The notes under the pieces were generated by a model. The model was not told the origin of the DNA, ran no database searches, and was given only the letters and a program-made list of their open reading frames with translations. From Loigolactobacillus coryniformis subsp. coryniformis KCTC 3167 = DSM 20001 (GTDB taxonomy: Bacteria > Bacillota > Bacilli > Lactobacillales > Lactobacillaceae): a stretch of DNA of 64,000 nt. The stretch is from assembly GCF_002706425.1 (NCBI RefSeq), contig NZ_CP017713.1, positions 1,240,001-1,304,000 on the forward strand, given 5' to 3'. The translations under genes were made by a program, and so were the position numbers. Below are positions 26,549 through 36,883 of the stretch, one piece after another (the first letter of the stretch is position 1; the number at the start of each line of letters is the position of its first letter).

Positions 26549-27412
26549 ATGGCGAAAAAAAAGCTTAAGCGGTCAAAAAAAGCGACTTCGGCAGAAGATC
26601 CGGCGTCCGCGCTGACCCCTTGGGAAGCTTACCAGCAACAACAGCAACAATCACAGAAAAAGCAAAAGGCACGATCAAAACCGACGATTGAACATAAACT
26701 ACCACGTTTACGTGAATTGCGGCATAAACATTTAGTTCGCCGCTTAGCGTTATTACTTACTGTTTTAGTTATGATTTTAGTGGTTGCCGGCTATTTTGTT
26801 TCTCCCTTAAGTCAAATCAATTTGATCAGTGTTAGCAGCAATCAACAAAGTCCGTTAAGCGAACAAACGGTGATCGATGCTAGTGGGATTCAAACTAAAG
26901 ATTCTGTGGTAGACGTGTTGTTACACCGGCATTCAATTGCTAAAAAGATGACGACCCGGGAACCCAAGATCAAATCGGCTACGATCTCGATTCGACATTT
27001 ACGTAATGTTGAGCTCAAGATCAAGACTTATAAAACAGTTGGTTTAATGGTGCGCGGCTCTCGGTACTACCCAATTTTGGAAAACGGGATGATCGCCAAG
27101 GATAGTACAGCCCAACCAACTAGTAATCATTCGGTTTATAGCCACTTTAAGTCTGGTAAAAAATTACAATTGATGATCAAGCAGTATAATAAATTACCAG
27201 CAACAGTTCGTAATAGTATTTCTGAAATTCGGTTTACACCGACTAAATTGAATCCAGAACGGATACATTTATATATGAATGATGGTAATCAGGTTTACGC
27301 AACAATCTCAACATTTGCAAAAAAAATGCAATATTATCCAAGTATTGCTAAAGAAATGCAAAAAAAAGGGACGGTTAATTTAGAAGTTGGGGCCTACTCT
27401 TACCCATTTTAA
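26549..27412 (+). CDS. divIB: cell division protein DivIB/FtsQ
   Basis: Bitopic divisome protein (287 aa). ATG at 26549 is 7 bases after GAGGAGG. The long cytoplasmic head is highly charged and includes a glutamine run (AYQQQQQQSQKKQK). One transmembrane helix spans about 75-98. The POTRA domain (INLISVSSNQQSPLSEQTVI) and beta domain follow. The C-terminal tail is short. Regulatory partner of FtsL and PBP2B. Confidence 0.93.
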   Translation: MAKKKLKRSKKATSAEDPASALTPWEAYQQQQQQSQKKQKARSKPTIEHKLPRLRELRHKHLVRRLALLLTVLVMILVVAGYFVSPLSQINLISVSSNQQSPLSEQTVIDASGIQTKDSVVDVLLHRHSIAKKMTTREPKIKSATISIRHLRNVELKIKTYKTVGLMVRGSRYYPILENGMIAKDSTAQPTSNHSVYSHFKSGKKLQLMIKQYNKLPATVRNSISEIRFTPTKLNPERIHLYMNDGNQVYATISTFAKKMQYYPSIAKEMQKKGTVNLEVGAYSYPF

Positions 27413-27479
27413 GCTTAAAATTTCTTGAAGTTATGTGAAAACGTGTTAAACCGTAATGATAAGGCTTTTAAAACCAACT

Positions 27480-27508
27480 TTGAGTGTGTTAAAATCTAGG
27501 CATATAGT
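27480..27508 (+). promoter_or_regulatory. promoter of ftsA-ftsZ
   Basis: TTGAGT, 17-base spacer, TATAGT in the 145-base gap between divIB and ftsA, 49 bases before the ftsA start. It would allow FtsA and FtsZ levels to be set apart from the upstream dcw genes. Confidence 0.55.
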
Positions 27509-27557
27509 ATATTTAAAAAATTAAACTGAAAATTGTTTCAAGGAGGTTCCACCGCTT

Positions 27558-28883
27558 ATGGGAAACACAGGCATATACGTTGGGCTTGATATTGGAACCA
27601 CCTCAATAAAGGTTATTGTCGCGGAATACGTTAAAGGACAAATGAATGTTATTGGAGTGGGTAGCGAGCGTTCCGAAGGCTTGAGCCGCGGTGTTGTTGT
27701 TGACATCGACAAGGCAGTCGCTGCGATCCAAAATGCAGTTCGTCAAGCTGAACAACGTGCTGAGATTGAGATCCATGAAGTAACTGCAGGAATTCCAGCT
27801 AATCTGCTCGAAATTGAGCCATGTCAAGGGATGATTGCAGTTGCTGATGAGTCCAAAGAAATTAATGACAGTGATGTTAGGAACGTAGCTGCAGCAGCTT
27901 TAGTACGTAACTTACCACCGGAACGTGAAATTCTGACAATCATTCCTGATGAATTTATCGTTGACGGTTTTGATGGTATCAAAGATCCACGCGGAATGAT
28001 TGGTGTTCGTTTGGAGATGCATGGTATTTTACTGACAGCACCAAAAACGGTCATTCATAATATGCAAAAATGTATCGAACGTGCTGGTCTCGTTTTAAAT
28101 GAATTAGTTGTTAATCCATTGAGCTTAGGTAAATTAGCCTTAGCCGATGGTGAACAAGATTTTGGGACTGTCTTGATCGATCTCGGTGGTGGTCAGAGCA
28201 CTGCTGCTGTTATCCATGATCATAAATTAAAATATACTTATGTGGACCAAGAAGGCGGCGACTATATCACAAAAGATATTTCCGTTGTGTTAAATACATC
28301 CTTTGACAGTGCTGAAAAAGTAAAACGTGATTATGGTTATGCTGATTCGTTACAAGCATCTTCAGAAGAAGATTTTCCAGTTGAGGTCGTGGGCAAGGAT
28401 GCGCCAATTACAGTTAATGAGAAATACCTTGCCGAAATTATTGAAGCTCGATTGACGCAAATCTTCGAAAAAATGAATCAAGCTTTACGTAAAGTTGGTG
28501 CGTTGGATCTACCTGGCGGCATTGTAATGACTGGTGGTGTCACGGCTTTACCAGGAATCGTTGAATTAGCTAGTGACATCTTTGATCATAATGTCAAGCT
28601 ATATATTCCTGATGAGATGGGATTGCGCCATCCTTCTTTTGCCCAAGCATTAAGTTTGATCAGCTATACGGCTAATTTAAGTGAGATCGATTTAATCGTT
28701 CAAAGTACGCTTAAAGGTACAAATACAACAAAAGGTAACTATACTTCGAGAAAAGTTGTTAAAACTGATAGTGAGCAATTCCGACCCGCAAACAATCAGA
28801 CCACAACCCAAAATGAAGCGTCGGAACCAAAGAAAGAGCGTTTCGCCAGCATCAAGAAGTTTATTAGTAATTTCTTTGAATAA
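27558..28883 (+). CDS. ftsA: cell division protein FtsA
   Basis: Actin-like protein (441 aa) that tethers FtsZ to the membrane. The phosphate loop is GLDIGTTSIKV and the second LIDLGGGQST; the 1C subdomain follows residue 80. A flexible linker leads to the C-terminal amphipathic helix FASIKKFISNFF, the membrane anchor. Strong AAGGAGG site. Confidence 0.96.
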   Translation: MGNTGIYVGLDIGTTSIKVIVAEYVKGQMNVIGVGSERSEGLSRGVVVDIDKAVAAIQNAVRQAEQRAEIEIHEVTAGIPANLLEIEPCQGMIAVADESKEINDSDVRNVAAAALVRNLPPEREILTIIPDEFIVDGFDGIKDPRGMIGVRLEMHGILLTAPKTVIHNMQKCIERAGLVLNELVVNPLSLGKLALADGEQDFGTVLIDLGGGQSTAAVIHDHKLKYTYVDQEGGDYITKDISVVLNTSFDSAEKVKRDYGYADSLQASSEEDFPVEVVGKDAPITVNEKYLAEIIEARLTQIFEKMNQALRKVGALDLPGGIVMTGGVTALPGIVELASDIFDHNVKLYIPDEMGLRHPSFAQALSLISYTANLSEIDLIVQSTLKGTNTTKGNYTSRKVVKTDSEQFRPANNQTTTQNEASEPKKERFASIKKFISNFFE

Positions 28884-28916
28884 TGGCACTATCAGATTAT
28901 TAGGAGGATACAAGTT

Positions 28917-30218
28917 ATGGAATTTTCTTTAGACTCAACACAAAACACTGGGGCTGTTATCAAAGTGATCGGTGTCGGTGGTGCTGGCGGTAACGCCGTT
29001 AATCGAATGATTGCCGAAGATGTAAAAGGGGTCGAATTTATCACTGCCAACACTGATGTGCAGGCTTTAGATAACTCAGATGCAGAGACCAAGATCCAAT
29101 TAGGGGCCAAATTGACCCGTGGTTTAGGTGCTGGTGCAACACCAGAAATCGGTCAAAAAGCGGCTGAAGAAAGTGAAGAAGCGATCGCTGAAGCACTTAA
29201 AGGTGCGGATATGATCTTTGTTACTGCTGGAATGGGTGGCGGTACTGGTACTGGTGCTGCACCAATCATTGCTAAAACGGCTAAAGACTTAGGTGCTTTA
29301 ACGGTTGGTGTTGTGACCCGACCATTTAGTTTCGAAGGGCCTAGACGTGCTAAAAATGCTGCTGAAGGTATCTCAGAAATGAAACAGCATGTAGACACAC
29401 TAGTTATTATTTCTAACAATCGTTTGTTAGAAGTCGTCGATAAGAAGACGCCAATGCTAGAGGCTTTCCAAGAAGCTGATAATGTTTTACGTCAAGGGGT
29501 ACAAGGTATCTCTGACTTGATCACTTCACCTGGTTATGTCAACTTGGATTTTGCTGATGTTAAAACAGTAATGCAAAATCAAGGTTCAGCATTGATGGGT
29601 ATCGGTTCCGCTACTGGTGAAAATCGTACCGGTGAAGCAACCAAAAAAGCAATTTCGTCACCATTATTAGAAACTTCGATCGATGGTGCCGAACAAGTCT
29701 TACTAAATATTACCGGTGGCCCTGATTTGTCCTTGTTTGAAGCACAAGATGCATCGGACATTGTTTCACAAGCTGCAACCAGCGATGTTAATATTATCTT
29801 TGGGACTTCGATCAATGAGAGCCTAGGTGATGAAGTGGTTGTGACAGTTATTGCAACTGGGATCGATGATGATAAAAAGACACAGCCAGCACGGCGTAAT
29901 TTAAATTCACAAACAAATGCTGGTCGTGCCAATGCTGGTCGTAATTTTGATACGCAGCGGGCTAACGAGTCAGAAGCAAACTCTGCAGCCCCAAGTACAC
30001 CACGGACTGCAGGCAATAAGCAACGTAATGATGATCCATTTGGCAATTGGGATATTCGGCAAGAACCAAGTCAGCGTAAAAATCCCGAAAATAATGATAA
30101 TTTTACCAAGACAGAAAAACCTGATTTTGATATTTTCCGGCGAACGGATACAGATAACAGCGACGACAATGATGGCGGCCTAGATAAGCCACCATTCTTC
30201 CGGCGCCGGCGTAACTAA
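28917..30218 (+). CDS. ftsZ: cell division protein FtsZ
   Basis: Tubulin-like GTPase (433 aa) forming the Z-ring. GTP-binding signature [11 protein letters not shown]-terminal [13 protein letters not shown], and the T7 region NLDFADV. A roughly 100-residue unstructured linker ends in the conserved peptide [10 protein letters not shown] that binds FtsA and SepF. Confidence 0.98.
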   Translation: MEFSLDSTQNTGAVIKVIGVGGAGGNAVNRMIAEDVKGVEFITANTDVQALDNSDAETKIQLGAKLTRGLGAGATPEIGQKAAEESEEAIAEALKGADMIFVTAGMGGGTGTGAAPIIAKTAKDLGALTVGVVTRPFSFEGPRRAKNAAEGISEMKQHVDTLVIISNNRLLEVVDKKTPMLEAFQEADNVLRQGVQGISDLITSPGYVNLDFADVKTVMQNQGSALMGIGSATGENRTGEATKKAISSPLLETSIDGAEQVLLNITGGPDLSLFEAQDASDIVSQAATSDVNIIFGTSINESLGDEVVVTVIATGIDDDKKTQPARRNLNSQTNAGRANAGRNFDTQRANESEANSAAPSTPRTAGNKQRNDDPFGNWDIRQEPSQRKNPENNDNFTKTEKPDFDIFRRTDTDNSDDNDGGLDKPPFFRRRRN

Positions 30219-30244
30219 TTTTTAAATGAAATGGGGGCGGCGCA

Positions 30245-30913
30245 ATGACAATTGCAGAAAATGTGCAACACGTTCAGCAAACAATTGCGGCCGCACGCGC
30301 TGAAGCAGGGCGGACTGATACGGTGACTTTAGTTGCAGTAACTAAGTACCACACGATTGCGGAAGCTCAAGCAGTGGCTGCGACTGGCTTAGTTGATTTG
30401 GCAGAGAATCGGCCAGATGGTTTGGCAGAAAAGCAGGCTGCTTTGACCGCACCAGAACTCAAGTGGCATTTCATCGGTAACTTACAAAAACGCAAGGTCA
30501 AGCAAGTGATCAATAAAATCGCCTACTTACATTCACTTGATCGTTTAAGCCTAGCTGAAGAGATTGAAAAGCGTGCTGAACGGCCGATTGATTGTTTTAT
30601 CGAAGTAAACGTGTCTGGTGAGGCTTCTAAGTCGGGAATCACCTTAGCTGAGGTTGAACCCTTTATTAAGTCATTAGCAGATTTTAAAAAGATCCGCGTG
30701 ATCGGGTTGATGACCATGGCGCCAATCGATGCGGATGAGGCGACTCTACATGTGTTATTCAAAAAGTTGCGATTAAAGCGAGATGCAGTTGCTCAGTTGA
30801 ATTTGGCTTATGCACCTTGTCATGAACTTAGTATGGGCATGTCGCGTGATTATCGCATTGCGGTATTAGAAGGCGCTACTTTTGTTCGTGTCGGGACTGC
30901 CTTGTTTCAATAA
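30245..30913 (+). CDS. yggS: PLP homeostasis protein YggS/YlmE
   Basis: Fold-type III PLP-binding protein (222 aa) involved in PLP and amino-acid balance. The PLP lysine is Lys34 in VAVTKYHT; later motifs are WHFIGNLQKRK, EVNVSGEASKSG and LSMGMSRDY. First of the ylmEFGH block after ftsZ. Confidence 0.94.
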   Translation: MTIAENVQHVQQTIAAARAEAGRTDTVTLVAVTKYHTIAEAQAVAATGLVDLAENRPDGLAEKQAALTAPELKWHFIGNLQKRKVKQVINKIAYLHSLDRLSLAEEIEKRAERPIDCFIEVNVSGEASKSGITLAEVEPFIKSLADFKKIRVIGLMTMAPIDADEATLHVLFKKLRLKRDAVAQLNLAYAPCHELSMGMSRDYRIAVLEGATFVRVGTALFQ

Positions 30914-30986
30914 AGCAGTTGACAACTAGAGAGAAAACCTTACTGAGGTAACAATTATCTTCATGAAGTCAAAGGGAGGTCAGAAA

Positions 30987-31463
30987 ATGGCATTTGGTAA
31001 ATTGAATTTGAGCAAGTTTTTTGGCATGAGCGATGATGACGATGAATTTTACACAGAGCCGGTCTCACAAGAGAAAAAGGTAAGTGAACCCCAGCCATCG
31101 CGGCCAACAAGCTCAGTTAAAGCACCACAGTATCGTGCATCAACAACGGCAAATAGTCAGAAGGTGGTTTCAATGAATGCTGCGCCAACTAAAGCCAGTA
31201 AAATCGTTATTTTTGAACCACGGCTCTATTCTGATGTGAAAGAAGCTGCTTCACATTTGTTAAATAGTCGAGCAGTCGTTTTAAGTTTTAATCGGATTGA
31301 TCAAGCCCAGGCTAAGCGGATCGTTGATTTCTTGACTGGTACTGTTTTTGCAATCAATGGTGATATTGAACGCATCGGGGATGATATTTTCCTGTGTACA
31401 CCCGCTAACTTTGAAATTGATGGTAACCTTTCGGATATCTTACGCCAGGATGGCTTAGGATAA
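30987..31463 (+). CDS. sepF: cell division protein SepF
   Basis: FtsZ-bundling protein and alternative membrane anchor (158 aa). ATG at 30987 follows GGGAGG by 8 bases. The N-terminal amphipathic helix is FGKLNLSKFFG. An acidic and Ser/Thr-rich linker precedes the globular domain from about residue 70 (IVIFEPRLYSDVKEAASHLL and DFLTGTVFAING). Confidence 0.95.
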   Translation: MAFGKLNLSKFFGMSDDDDEFYTEPVSQEKKVSEPQPSRPTSSVKAPQYRASTTANSQKVVSMNAAPTKASKIVIFEPRLYSDVKEAASHLLNSRAVVLSFNRIDQAQAKRIVDFLTGTVFAINGDIERIGDDIFLCTPANFEIDGNLSDILRQDGLG

Positions 31464-31676
31464 ATTAGTTCCAGTACAGTTGGTAAGCGGGTAGCTATTA
31501 GGACACACCGCTAGCATGGATATTGGTTATCTTGATGGCTGCACTTATGTTTGCCAAAAATATGGTAGGCCCAAGTCGTATTGAAACGATTTGAGTTAAG
31601 GAAACGCAGTTGCTGATTTTGCACCTACGCACCTTAAAATCACCACAAGATTATGTACGCTAAAGGAGGTTATGCG

Positions 31677-31955
31677 GTGCTCGCTTTTGTCGGTATTATT
31701 TTCAGCATTTTAAGTCGTTTGATTGACGTTTATATGTTTATTATTGTGATTTACGTGTTGATGTCGTGGTTCCCTAATGCCTATCAGACCAAACTTGGTC
31801 AATGGTTGGGTCGAATCAGTGAACCTTATTTAAATATTTTTTATCGTATCATTCCGCCAATTGCTGGATTAAGTTTTGCACCCTTGGTGGCATTACTAGT
31901 CTTAAGTATGGCACAGTACGGGCTGGGTGCTTTGTACAATATAATTGTTTTTTAA
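31677..31955 (+). CDS. yggT: YggT family membrane protein (YlmG)
   Basis: 92-aa protein with two transmembrane segments. GTG at 31677 is 7 bases after AAGGAGG; an upstream extension to 31653 would include the ribosome binding site. The typical YVLMSWFPN and EPYLNIFYRIIPP motifs are present. A role in membrane-linked division or osmotic functions is proposed for homologues. The 213 bases between sepF and this gene hold no recognisable feature. Confidence 0.93.
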   Translation: MLAFVGIIFSILSRLIDVYMFIIVIYVLMSWFPNAYQTKLGQWLGRISEPYLNIFYRIIPPIAGLSFAPLVALLVLSMAQYGLGALYNIIVF

Positions 31956-31990
31956 ATTGACTTAGATTCAAAATAAGGAGGATAGTAAGT

Positions 31991-32773
31991 ATGGACGCGA
32001 ATATTTACCAACATTTTCGGAAAGCGGAAGCCCCGTTTATCGATCAGGTGGCCGGTTGGCTGCAGGAAGTTAGTGATCAGTATCGCCCATATTTAACCGA
32101 CTTTTTGGATCCACGGCAACAATATATTGTTGAAGCAATTGTTGGTGAAAAGGGTGAACAGCATTATCAGTTTGATGGCGGGTATCTCGCTGCTGAACGT
32201 AAACGGGCGCTGATTTATCCTGAATATTTTGTACCAACCCAAGAAGATTTTGATATTCAATTATTTGAGATCCACTATCCCACTAAATTTGCGACGTTAT
32301 CCCATGGTAAAGTTCTGGGCACACTGGTTAACGCAGGGATCAAACGTGAAGTGTTTGGTGATATCATGACCGACGGTGACCGTTGGCAATTTTTTGTAAC
32401 GGCAAGTATGGCTGATTATATTCAAACCCAAATCACACAGATTGGTCGAATTGGTGTCCGTTTGGAACCTAAAGATTATACTGAATTATTAGTGCCAAAG
32501 GATGCTTGGAGTCTTGAACATACGACAGCGAGCTCACTGCGGATCGATGGCTTGATTTCTGCTGTGTATAATATTTCACGGCAACGTTCGAAAGAATTAG
32601 TGGAAAATGGTAAAATAAAATTGAACTGGCAAGTTTTCGAGCGGCCCGATTTTGAATTAGGTTTACGCGATATCATCTCTGTGCGCGGTTTCGGCCGAAT
32701 ACAGTTACGTGAGATCGAAGGCAAGTCCAAGAAAGACAAGTACCGCTTGTTACTTGGTGTTTTAAGAAAATAG
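31991..32773 (+). CDS. ylmH: S4-domain RNA-binding protein YlmH
   Basis: 260-aa protein with a YlmH N-terminal domain and a C-terminal S4 domain (LRIDGLISAVYNISRQRSKELVENGKIKLNW). In Firmicutes YlmH acts in ribosome quality control on stalled 50S subunits. Conserved in the ylm block of the dcw cluster. Confidence 0.94.
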   Translation: MDANIYQHFRKAEAPFIDQVAGWLQEVSDQYRPYLTDFLDPRQQYIVEAIVGEKGEQHYQFDGGYLAAERKRALIYPEYFVPTQEDFDIQLFEIHYPTKFATLSHGKVLGTLVNAGIKREVFGDIMTDGDRWQFFVTASMADYIQTQITQIGRIGVRLEPKDYTELLVPKDAWSLEHTTASSLRIDGLISAVYNISRQRSKELVENGKIKLNWQVFERPDFELGLRDIISVRGFGRIQLREIEGKSKKDKYRLLLGVLRK

Positions 32774-32791
32774 TTTTTTGGAGGGATTCAT

Positions 32792-33556
32792 ATGGCATTA
32801 ACCCCGTTGGATATTCATAACAAGGAATTTAACGTTAAAATGCGTGGTTACGATCAAGATCAGGTCAACGATTTTCTTGATCAAATTATTAAGGATTATG
32901 AAGCGGTTTTAAAGCAAAAAGATGATCTGCAAACTGCTTTGAAGGCAAGCGAAGAAAAAGTCACTTACTTTAATCAATTGAAGGATGCACTTAATCAGTC
33001 GATCATCGTGGCGCAAGAAGCAGCTGATAAAGTTAAGACGAATGCGCAAAAAGAAGCCGAGATCATTAGTCAAGAAGCACAGAAGAATACGCAAAATCTG
33101 TTAAATGAAGCGACTGATAAGTCCAACCGGATTTTGGCCGACGCCTCACAAAAGGCTAAACAAATTACGATTGAAACTGAAGACTTGAAGAAACAAACTC
33201 GTGTCTTCCGTCAACGGCTACAAGTAATGTTGGAATCACAATTAGAAATTGTGCGTAGTAAGGATTGGGATGAATTGTTGGCTCATGATGATGGCGCACA
33301 AGATGAAGCGATTCAACAAATCTTGCAACAACGGCTTGACAATACGGAAGCAAGTGGCGTAAACTCAAATCAATCAGAAGCTGCACCAGCAAATAGTCAA
33401 GTAAGTGCTGAAGCGGCAGCCGATACTGCAGCAGCGCAAGTTGAGAGTGAAGCACCAGGGGAGACGATGATTATTTTCCCTGATAATACAAGCGAGGCTG
33501 CTGGTATTGGTGATCAACCAGCAATTGAACCTGATTCACAAAATTCCGATAAATAA
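32792..33556 (+). CDS. divIVA: cell division initiation protein DivIVA
   Basis: Coiled-coil protein recognising curved membrane (254 aa). The N-terminal domain MALTPLDIHNKEFNVKMRGY has the membrane-inserting loop, followed by long coiled-coil regions to about residue 165 and an acidic, Ala/Glu-rich tail. Last gene before the ileS leader. Likely partner of MinCD in this organism. Confidence 0.96.
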   Translation: MALTPLDIHNKEFNVKMRGYDQDQVNDFLDQIIKDYEAVLKQKDDLQTALKASEEKVTYFNQLKDALNQSIIVAQEAADKVKTNAQKEAEIISQEAQKNTQNLLNEATDKSNRILADASQKAKQITIETEDLKKQTRVFRQRLQVMLESQLEIVRSKDWDELLAHDDGAQDEAIQQILQQRLDNTEASGVNSNQSEAAPANSQVSAEAAADTAAAQVESEAPGETMIIFPDNTSEAAGIGDQPAIEPDSQNSDK

Positions 33557-33560
33557 ATCA

Positions 33561-33791
33561 CAAAGAACAGTAAGCTGATCGTTATCACAACAGCGAGTCA
33601 ACAGTTGGTGGGAGGTTGACAGTGCGCTAACGAGCAGTGGATCATCTTTGATTTGATGCAACAGTGAATAATGAGTAAGTGTTGCCGGCTTTGTAGTCGT
33701 TATAACTACAGTTGAGGGAGTGCCTGAGGTGCTCTAAATCTGGGTGGTAACACGACGACTTCGTCCCAATTAGGGATGGAGTCTTTTTTTA
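33561..33791 (+). promoter_or_regulatory. T-box leader of ileS, ATC specifier
   Basis: The base stem AAAGA/TCTTT closes a specifier loop with ACAGTAA on the 5' strand and GG-ATC-A on the 3' strand. The T-box TGGGTGGTAACACG is at 33741-33754, its TGGT bulge fitting A73 of tRNA-Ile. The terminator GACTTCGTCCC/GGGATGGAGTC (33757-33783) has two G-T pairs and seven T. Readthrough needs uncharged tRNA-Ile. Confidence 0.93.
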
Positions 33792-33854
33792 TTTGTATCA
33801 GGAATGCTGTGTGATAGCTGATAAAAATGTAACTTAAATAAGGGAGAGATGTTG

Positions 33855-36647
33855 ATGCGTGTTAAAGACACTTTAAACTTAGGTAAAACTAAGTTCCCAA
33901 TGCGCGGTAATTTGCCTGTTCGTGAAGCTGAATGGCAAAAAGCATGGGAAGAAAATAACTTATACCAACAACGCCAAAAATTAAATGAGGGTAAGCCAAC
34001 TTTTGTCTTGCACGATGGCCCTCCATACGCTAATGGGAATATCCATATCGGTCATGCGTTGAACAAGATCAGTAAAGATATTATTGTGCGTTTCAAGTCT
34101 ATGTCCGGCTTCCGTGCCCCATATGTTCCCGGTTGGGATACTCATGGTTTACCAATTGAGCAACAGTTGACTAAGCAAGGCTATGATCGCAAAAAAATGT
34201 CAATTTCAGAATTCCGTGCCCTTTGTCATAAATATGCATTAGAACAAGTTGACAAACAACGTACTGATTTTAAACGCTTAGGTGTTTCTGCAGATTGGGA
34301 TCGTCCTTACTTAACTTTAGCACCAGAATTTGAAGCACATGAAGTCCGTGTTTTTGGTGAAATGGCTAAAAAAGGTTATATTTATCGTGGGAACAAGCCA
34401 ATCCACTGGTCACCATCTTCTGAGTCAGCTTTAGCCGAAGCAGAACTTGAATATAAGGATATTGAATCACCATCCGCTTATTATGGTGAACAAGTCAAAG
34501 ATGGTAAAGGTATCCTAGATACTGATACTTACTTTGTTGTTTGGACGACTACACCATGGACCATTCCAGCCAGTGAAGGGATCGTCGTTGAAGCCGAATA
34601 CGATTATTCCGTTGTGCAACCAGCTGGCGAAGATCGTAAATTCGTAGTGGCTTCTGAATTGATCAATACTTTGGCCGAAAAAGCTGGCTGGCAAGATGTT
34701 AAGGTGCTGAAGACACTTAAAGGTCAAGATATGGAATATATGACGGCTCAACATCCGTTCTACCAAGAACGAGAATTATTAGTGATGTTAGGTGATTACG
34801 TCACGCTTGATTCAGGTACTGGTTTAGTCCATACTGCACCTGGTTTAGGTGACGATGACTTTAAAGTTGGTAAAAAATACGGCTTGGATATTCTATCACC
34901 AGTGGATGATCAAGGTCGTTTAACTGATGAGGCGCCTGGCTTCGAAGGTTTGTTCTACGAGGATGCCAATAAATTATCCATCAAAAAAGTCGAAGATGCT
35001 GGCTTGATGTTGAAGCAGGAACCATATCTGCATAGTTACCCAATGGATTGGCGGACAAAGAAACCAGTTATTTTCCGGTCAACACCACAATGGTTTGCGT
35101 CAGTTGATGCTTTCCGTGATCAAATTTTGGCCGCTATTGAAAAAGTTTCCTTTACACCAGATTGGGGTAAGACTCGGCTTTACAATATGATTCGTGATCG
35201 TGGCGATTGGGTTATCTCTCGTCAGCGGGTCTGGGGTGTGCCATTACCAATTTTCTACGGTGAAGATGGTGAAGCCATCATTACACCAGAAACGATTGAT
35301 CATGTCGCTGATTTGTTTGCCAAACATGGTTCCAGTGTTTGGTTTGATCGTGAAGCTAAGGACTTATTGCCAGAAGGTTTCACTAGTGAACATTCACCAA
35401 ATGGTCAGTTTACTAAAGAAACAGATATCATGGATGTCTGGTTTGATTCCGGTTCATCTCATCAAGGTGTTTTAGCTGAACGTGATTACCTAACTTATCC
35501 AGCTGACCTTTATCTAGAAGGTTCTGATCAATATCGTGGTTGGTTCAACTCTAGTTTGATCACTAGTGTAGCGGTTTCTGGTGAAGCACCATACAAACAG
35601 ATCTTATCCCAAGGTTTCACAATGGATAAAGATGGTCATAAGATGAGTAAGTCATTGGGCAATACGATTGCACCAAGTAAGATCATCAAGCAAATGGGCG
35701 CTGAGATTCTGCGCTTGTGGGTCGCAACGGTTGATTCTTCTGCTGATGTGCGGGTTTCAATGGAAGGCTTCAAGCAAGTTTCTGATAGCTATCGTAAGAT
35801 CCGTAATACCTTACGCTTCTTGTTAGCTAATACAACTGACTTTGATCCCGCAACGGATGCACTTGATTATAGTGAACTACAGTCAGTGGATAAATATTTA
35901 ATGATTCGCTTGAATCAAGTCAAAGCAGCATCCTTAGCAGCTTATAATAAATATGATTTTGCAACGGTTTATAAACAGATCAGTAACTTCATTACTGTTG
36001 ATCTGTCGGCTTTCTATTTAGACTTTGCTAAGGATATTGTTTATATTGAAGCAGCTGATGATCCAAAACGGCGGGCAATGCAGACTGTGATGTACAATGT
36101 TTTAGTTGATTTGACTAAATTATTGACACCAATTTTACCGCATACCACTGAAGAAGTTTGGGGCTTCTTACACGAACCAGAAGATTACGTGCAATTAGCT
36201 GAAATGCCGGTAGTCGATCATTTTGCTGACGAAGCTGAATTACAGGAATTATGGACCAACTTTATGGATCTGCGTTCTGATGTTTTGAAGGCATTAGAAG
36301 AAGCGCGGGACGCTAAAGTGATCGGTAAGTCCTTGGAAGCTAAAGTGACTTTGTATCCTAACGAAACAGTTAAAACGTTGTTAAATGCGTTGGATGCTAA
36401 TGTGATGCAGATCCTGATCGTTTCTGATCTTGAAGTAGCAGACGCAGCTAGCGCACCAGCTGATGCCGCTGACTTTGGTGACGTTAAAGTTGTTGTTGAA
36501 CATGCTGCCGGTGAAGTCTGCCCACGCTGTCGGATGACACGGACCGATGTCGGCGTTGATCCTAAACTTCCTGCTTTCTGTGGCCGCTGTGCTAAAATTG
36601 TTGAAGAACATTTCCCTGAAGCAGTGACTGAAGGATTTGAAGATTAA
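33855..36647 (+). CDS. ileS: isoleucyl-tRNA synthetase
   Basis: Class I synthetase (930 aa). ATG at 33855 ([20 protein letters not shown]) is used since AGGGAGAG ends 6 bases before it; the ATG at 33849 touches that site. HIGH motif as [12 protein letters not shown] as [10 protein letters not shown], editing domain between, and a C-terminal zinc finger with CPRC and CGRC pairs. Bacterial-type IleRS, regulated by the T-box upstream and ended by its own terminator. Confidence 0.98.
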   Translation: MRVKDTLNLGKTKFPMRGNLPVREAEWQKAWEENNLYQQRQKLNEGKPTFVLHDGPPYANGNIHIGHALNKISKDIIVRFKSMSGFRAPYVPGWDTHGLPIEQQLTKQGYDRKKMSISEFRALCHKYALEQVDKQRTDFKRLGVSADWDRPYLTLAPEFEAHEVRVFGEMAKKGYIYRGNKPIHWSPSSESALAEAELEYKDIESPSAYYGEQVKDGKGILDTDTYFVVWTTTPWTIPASEGIVVEAEYDYSVVQPAGEDRKFVVASELINTLAEKAGWQDVKVLKTLKGQDMEYMTAQHPFYQERELLVMLGDYVTLDSGTGLVHTAPGLGDDDFKVGKKYGLDILSPVDDQGRLTDEAPGFEGLFYEDANKLSIKKVEDAGLMLKQEPYLHSYPMDWRTKKPVIFRSTPQWFASVDAFRDQILAAIEKVSFTPDWGKTRLYNMIRDRGDWVISRQRVWGVPLPIFYGEDGEAIITPETIDHVADLFAKHGSSVWFDREAKDLLPEGFTSEHSPNGQFTKETDIMDVWFDSGSSHQGVLAERDYLTYPADLYLEGSDQYRGWFNSSLITSVAVSGEAPYKQILSQGFTMDKDGHKMSKSLGNTIAPSKIIKQMGAEILRLWVATVDSSADVRVSMEGFKQVSDSYRKIRNTLRFLLANTTDFDPATDALDYSELQSVDKYLMIRLNQVKAASLAAYNKYDFATVYKQISNFITVDLSAFYLDFAKDIVYIEAADDPKRRAMQTVMYNVLVDLTKLLTPILPHTTEEVWGFLHEPEDYVQLAEMPVVDHFADEAELQELWTNFMDLRSDVLKALEEARDAKVIGKSLEAKVTLYPNETVKTLLNALDANVMQILIVSDLEVADAASAPADAADFGDVKVVVEHAAGEVCPRCRMTRTDVGVDPKLPAFCGRCAKIVEEHFPEAVTEGFED

Positions 36648-36652
36648 TCTTA

Positions 36653-36689
36653 AAAGAGTCAATGACTATTTTAGTCGTTGACTCTTTTT
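36653..36689 (+). terminator. terminator of ileS
   Basis: AGAGTCAATGACTA, short T loop, TAGTCGTTGACTCT and TTTTT; 14-bp stem with one G-T pair. Confidence 0.92.
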
Positions 36690-36883
36690 CTGACTAAAAA
36701 TAAGTAGCTGCGTAGTTTTTTTTTCTCATCTGTGCTACACTAGATTTTAATTTCAATAATGAACCGTGTTGTGATGCGCAAGATTAGTAGGTATCAGAAG
36801 TGCGGTATAAAATTATTCATGATTGTGTTGTGTTACATTTTTGTGGTAGCTATTCATGATTGTGAGGTAGAGGTGGAATGGTA

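Noticed and set aside
29579-30046. 155-codon minus-strand frame inside ftsZ
   Set aside because: Antisense shadow of a strongly biased coding sequence; no start signals and no protein-like motifs. The same holds for the other long antisense frames in valS, ftsZ and ileS.
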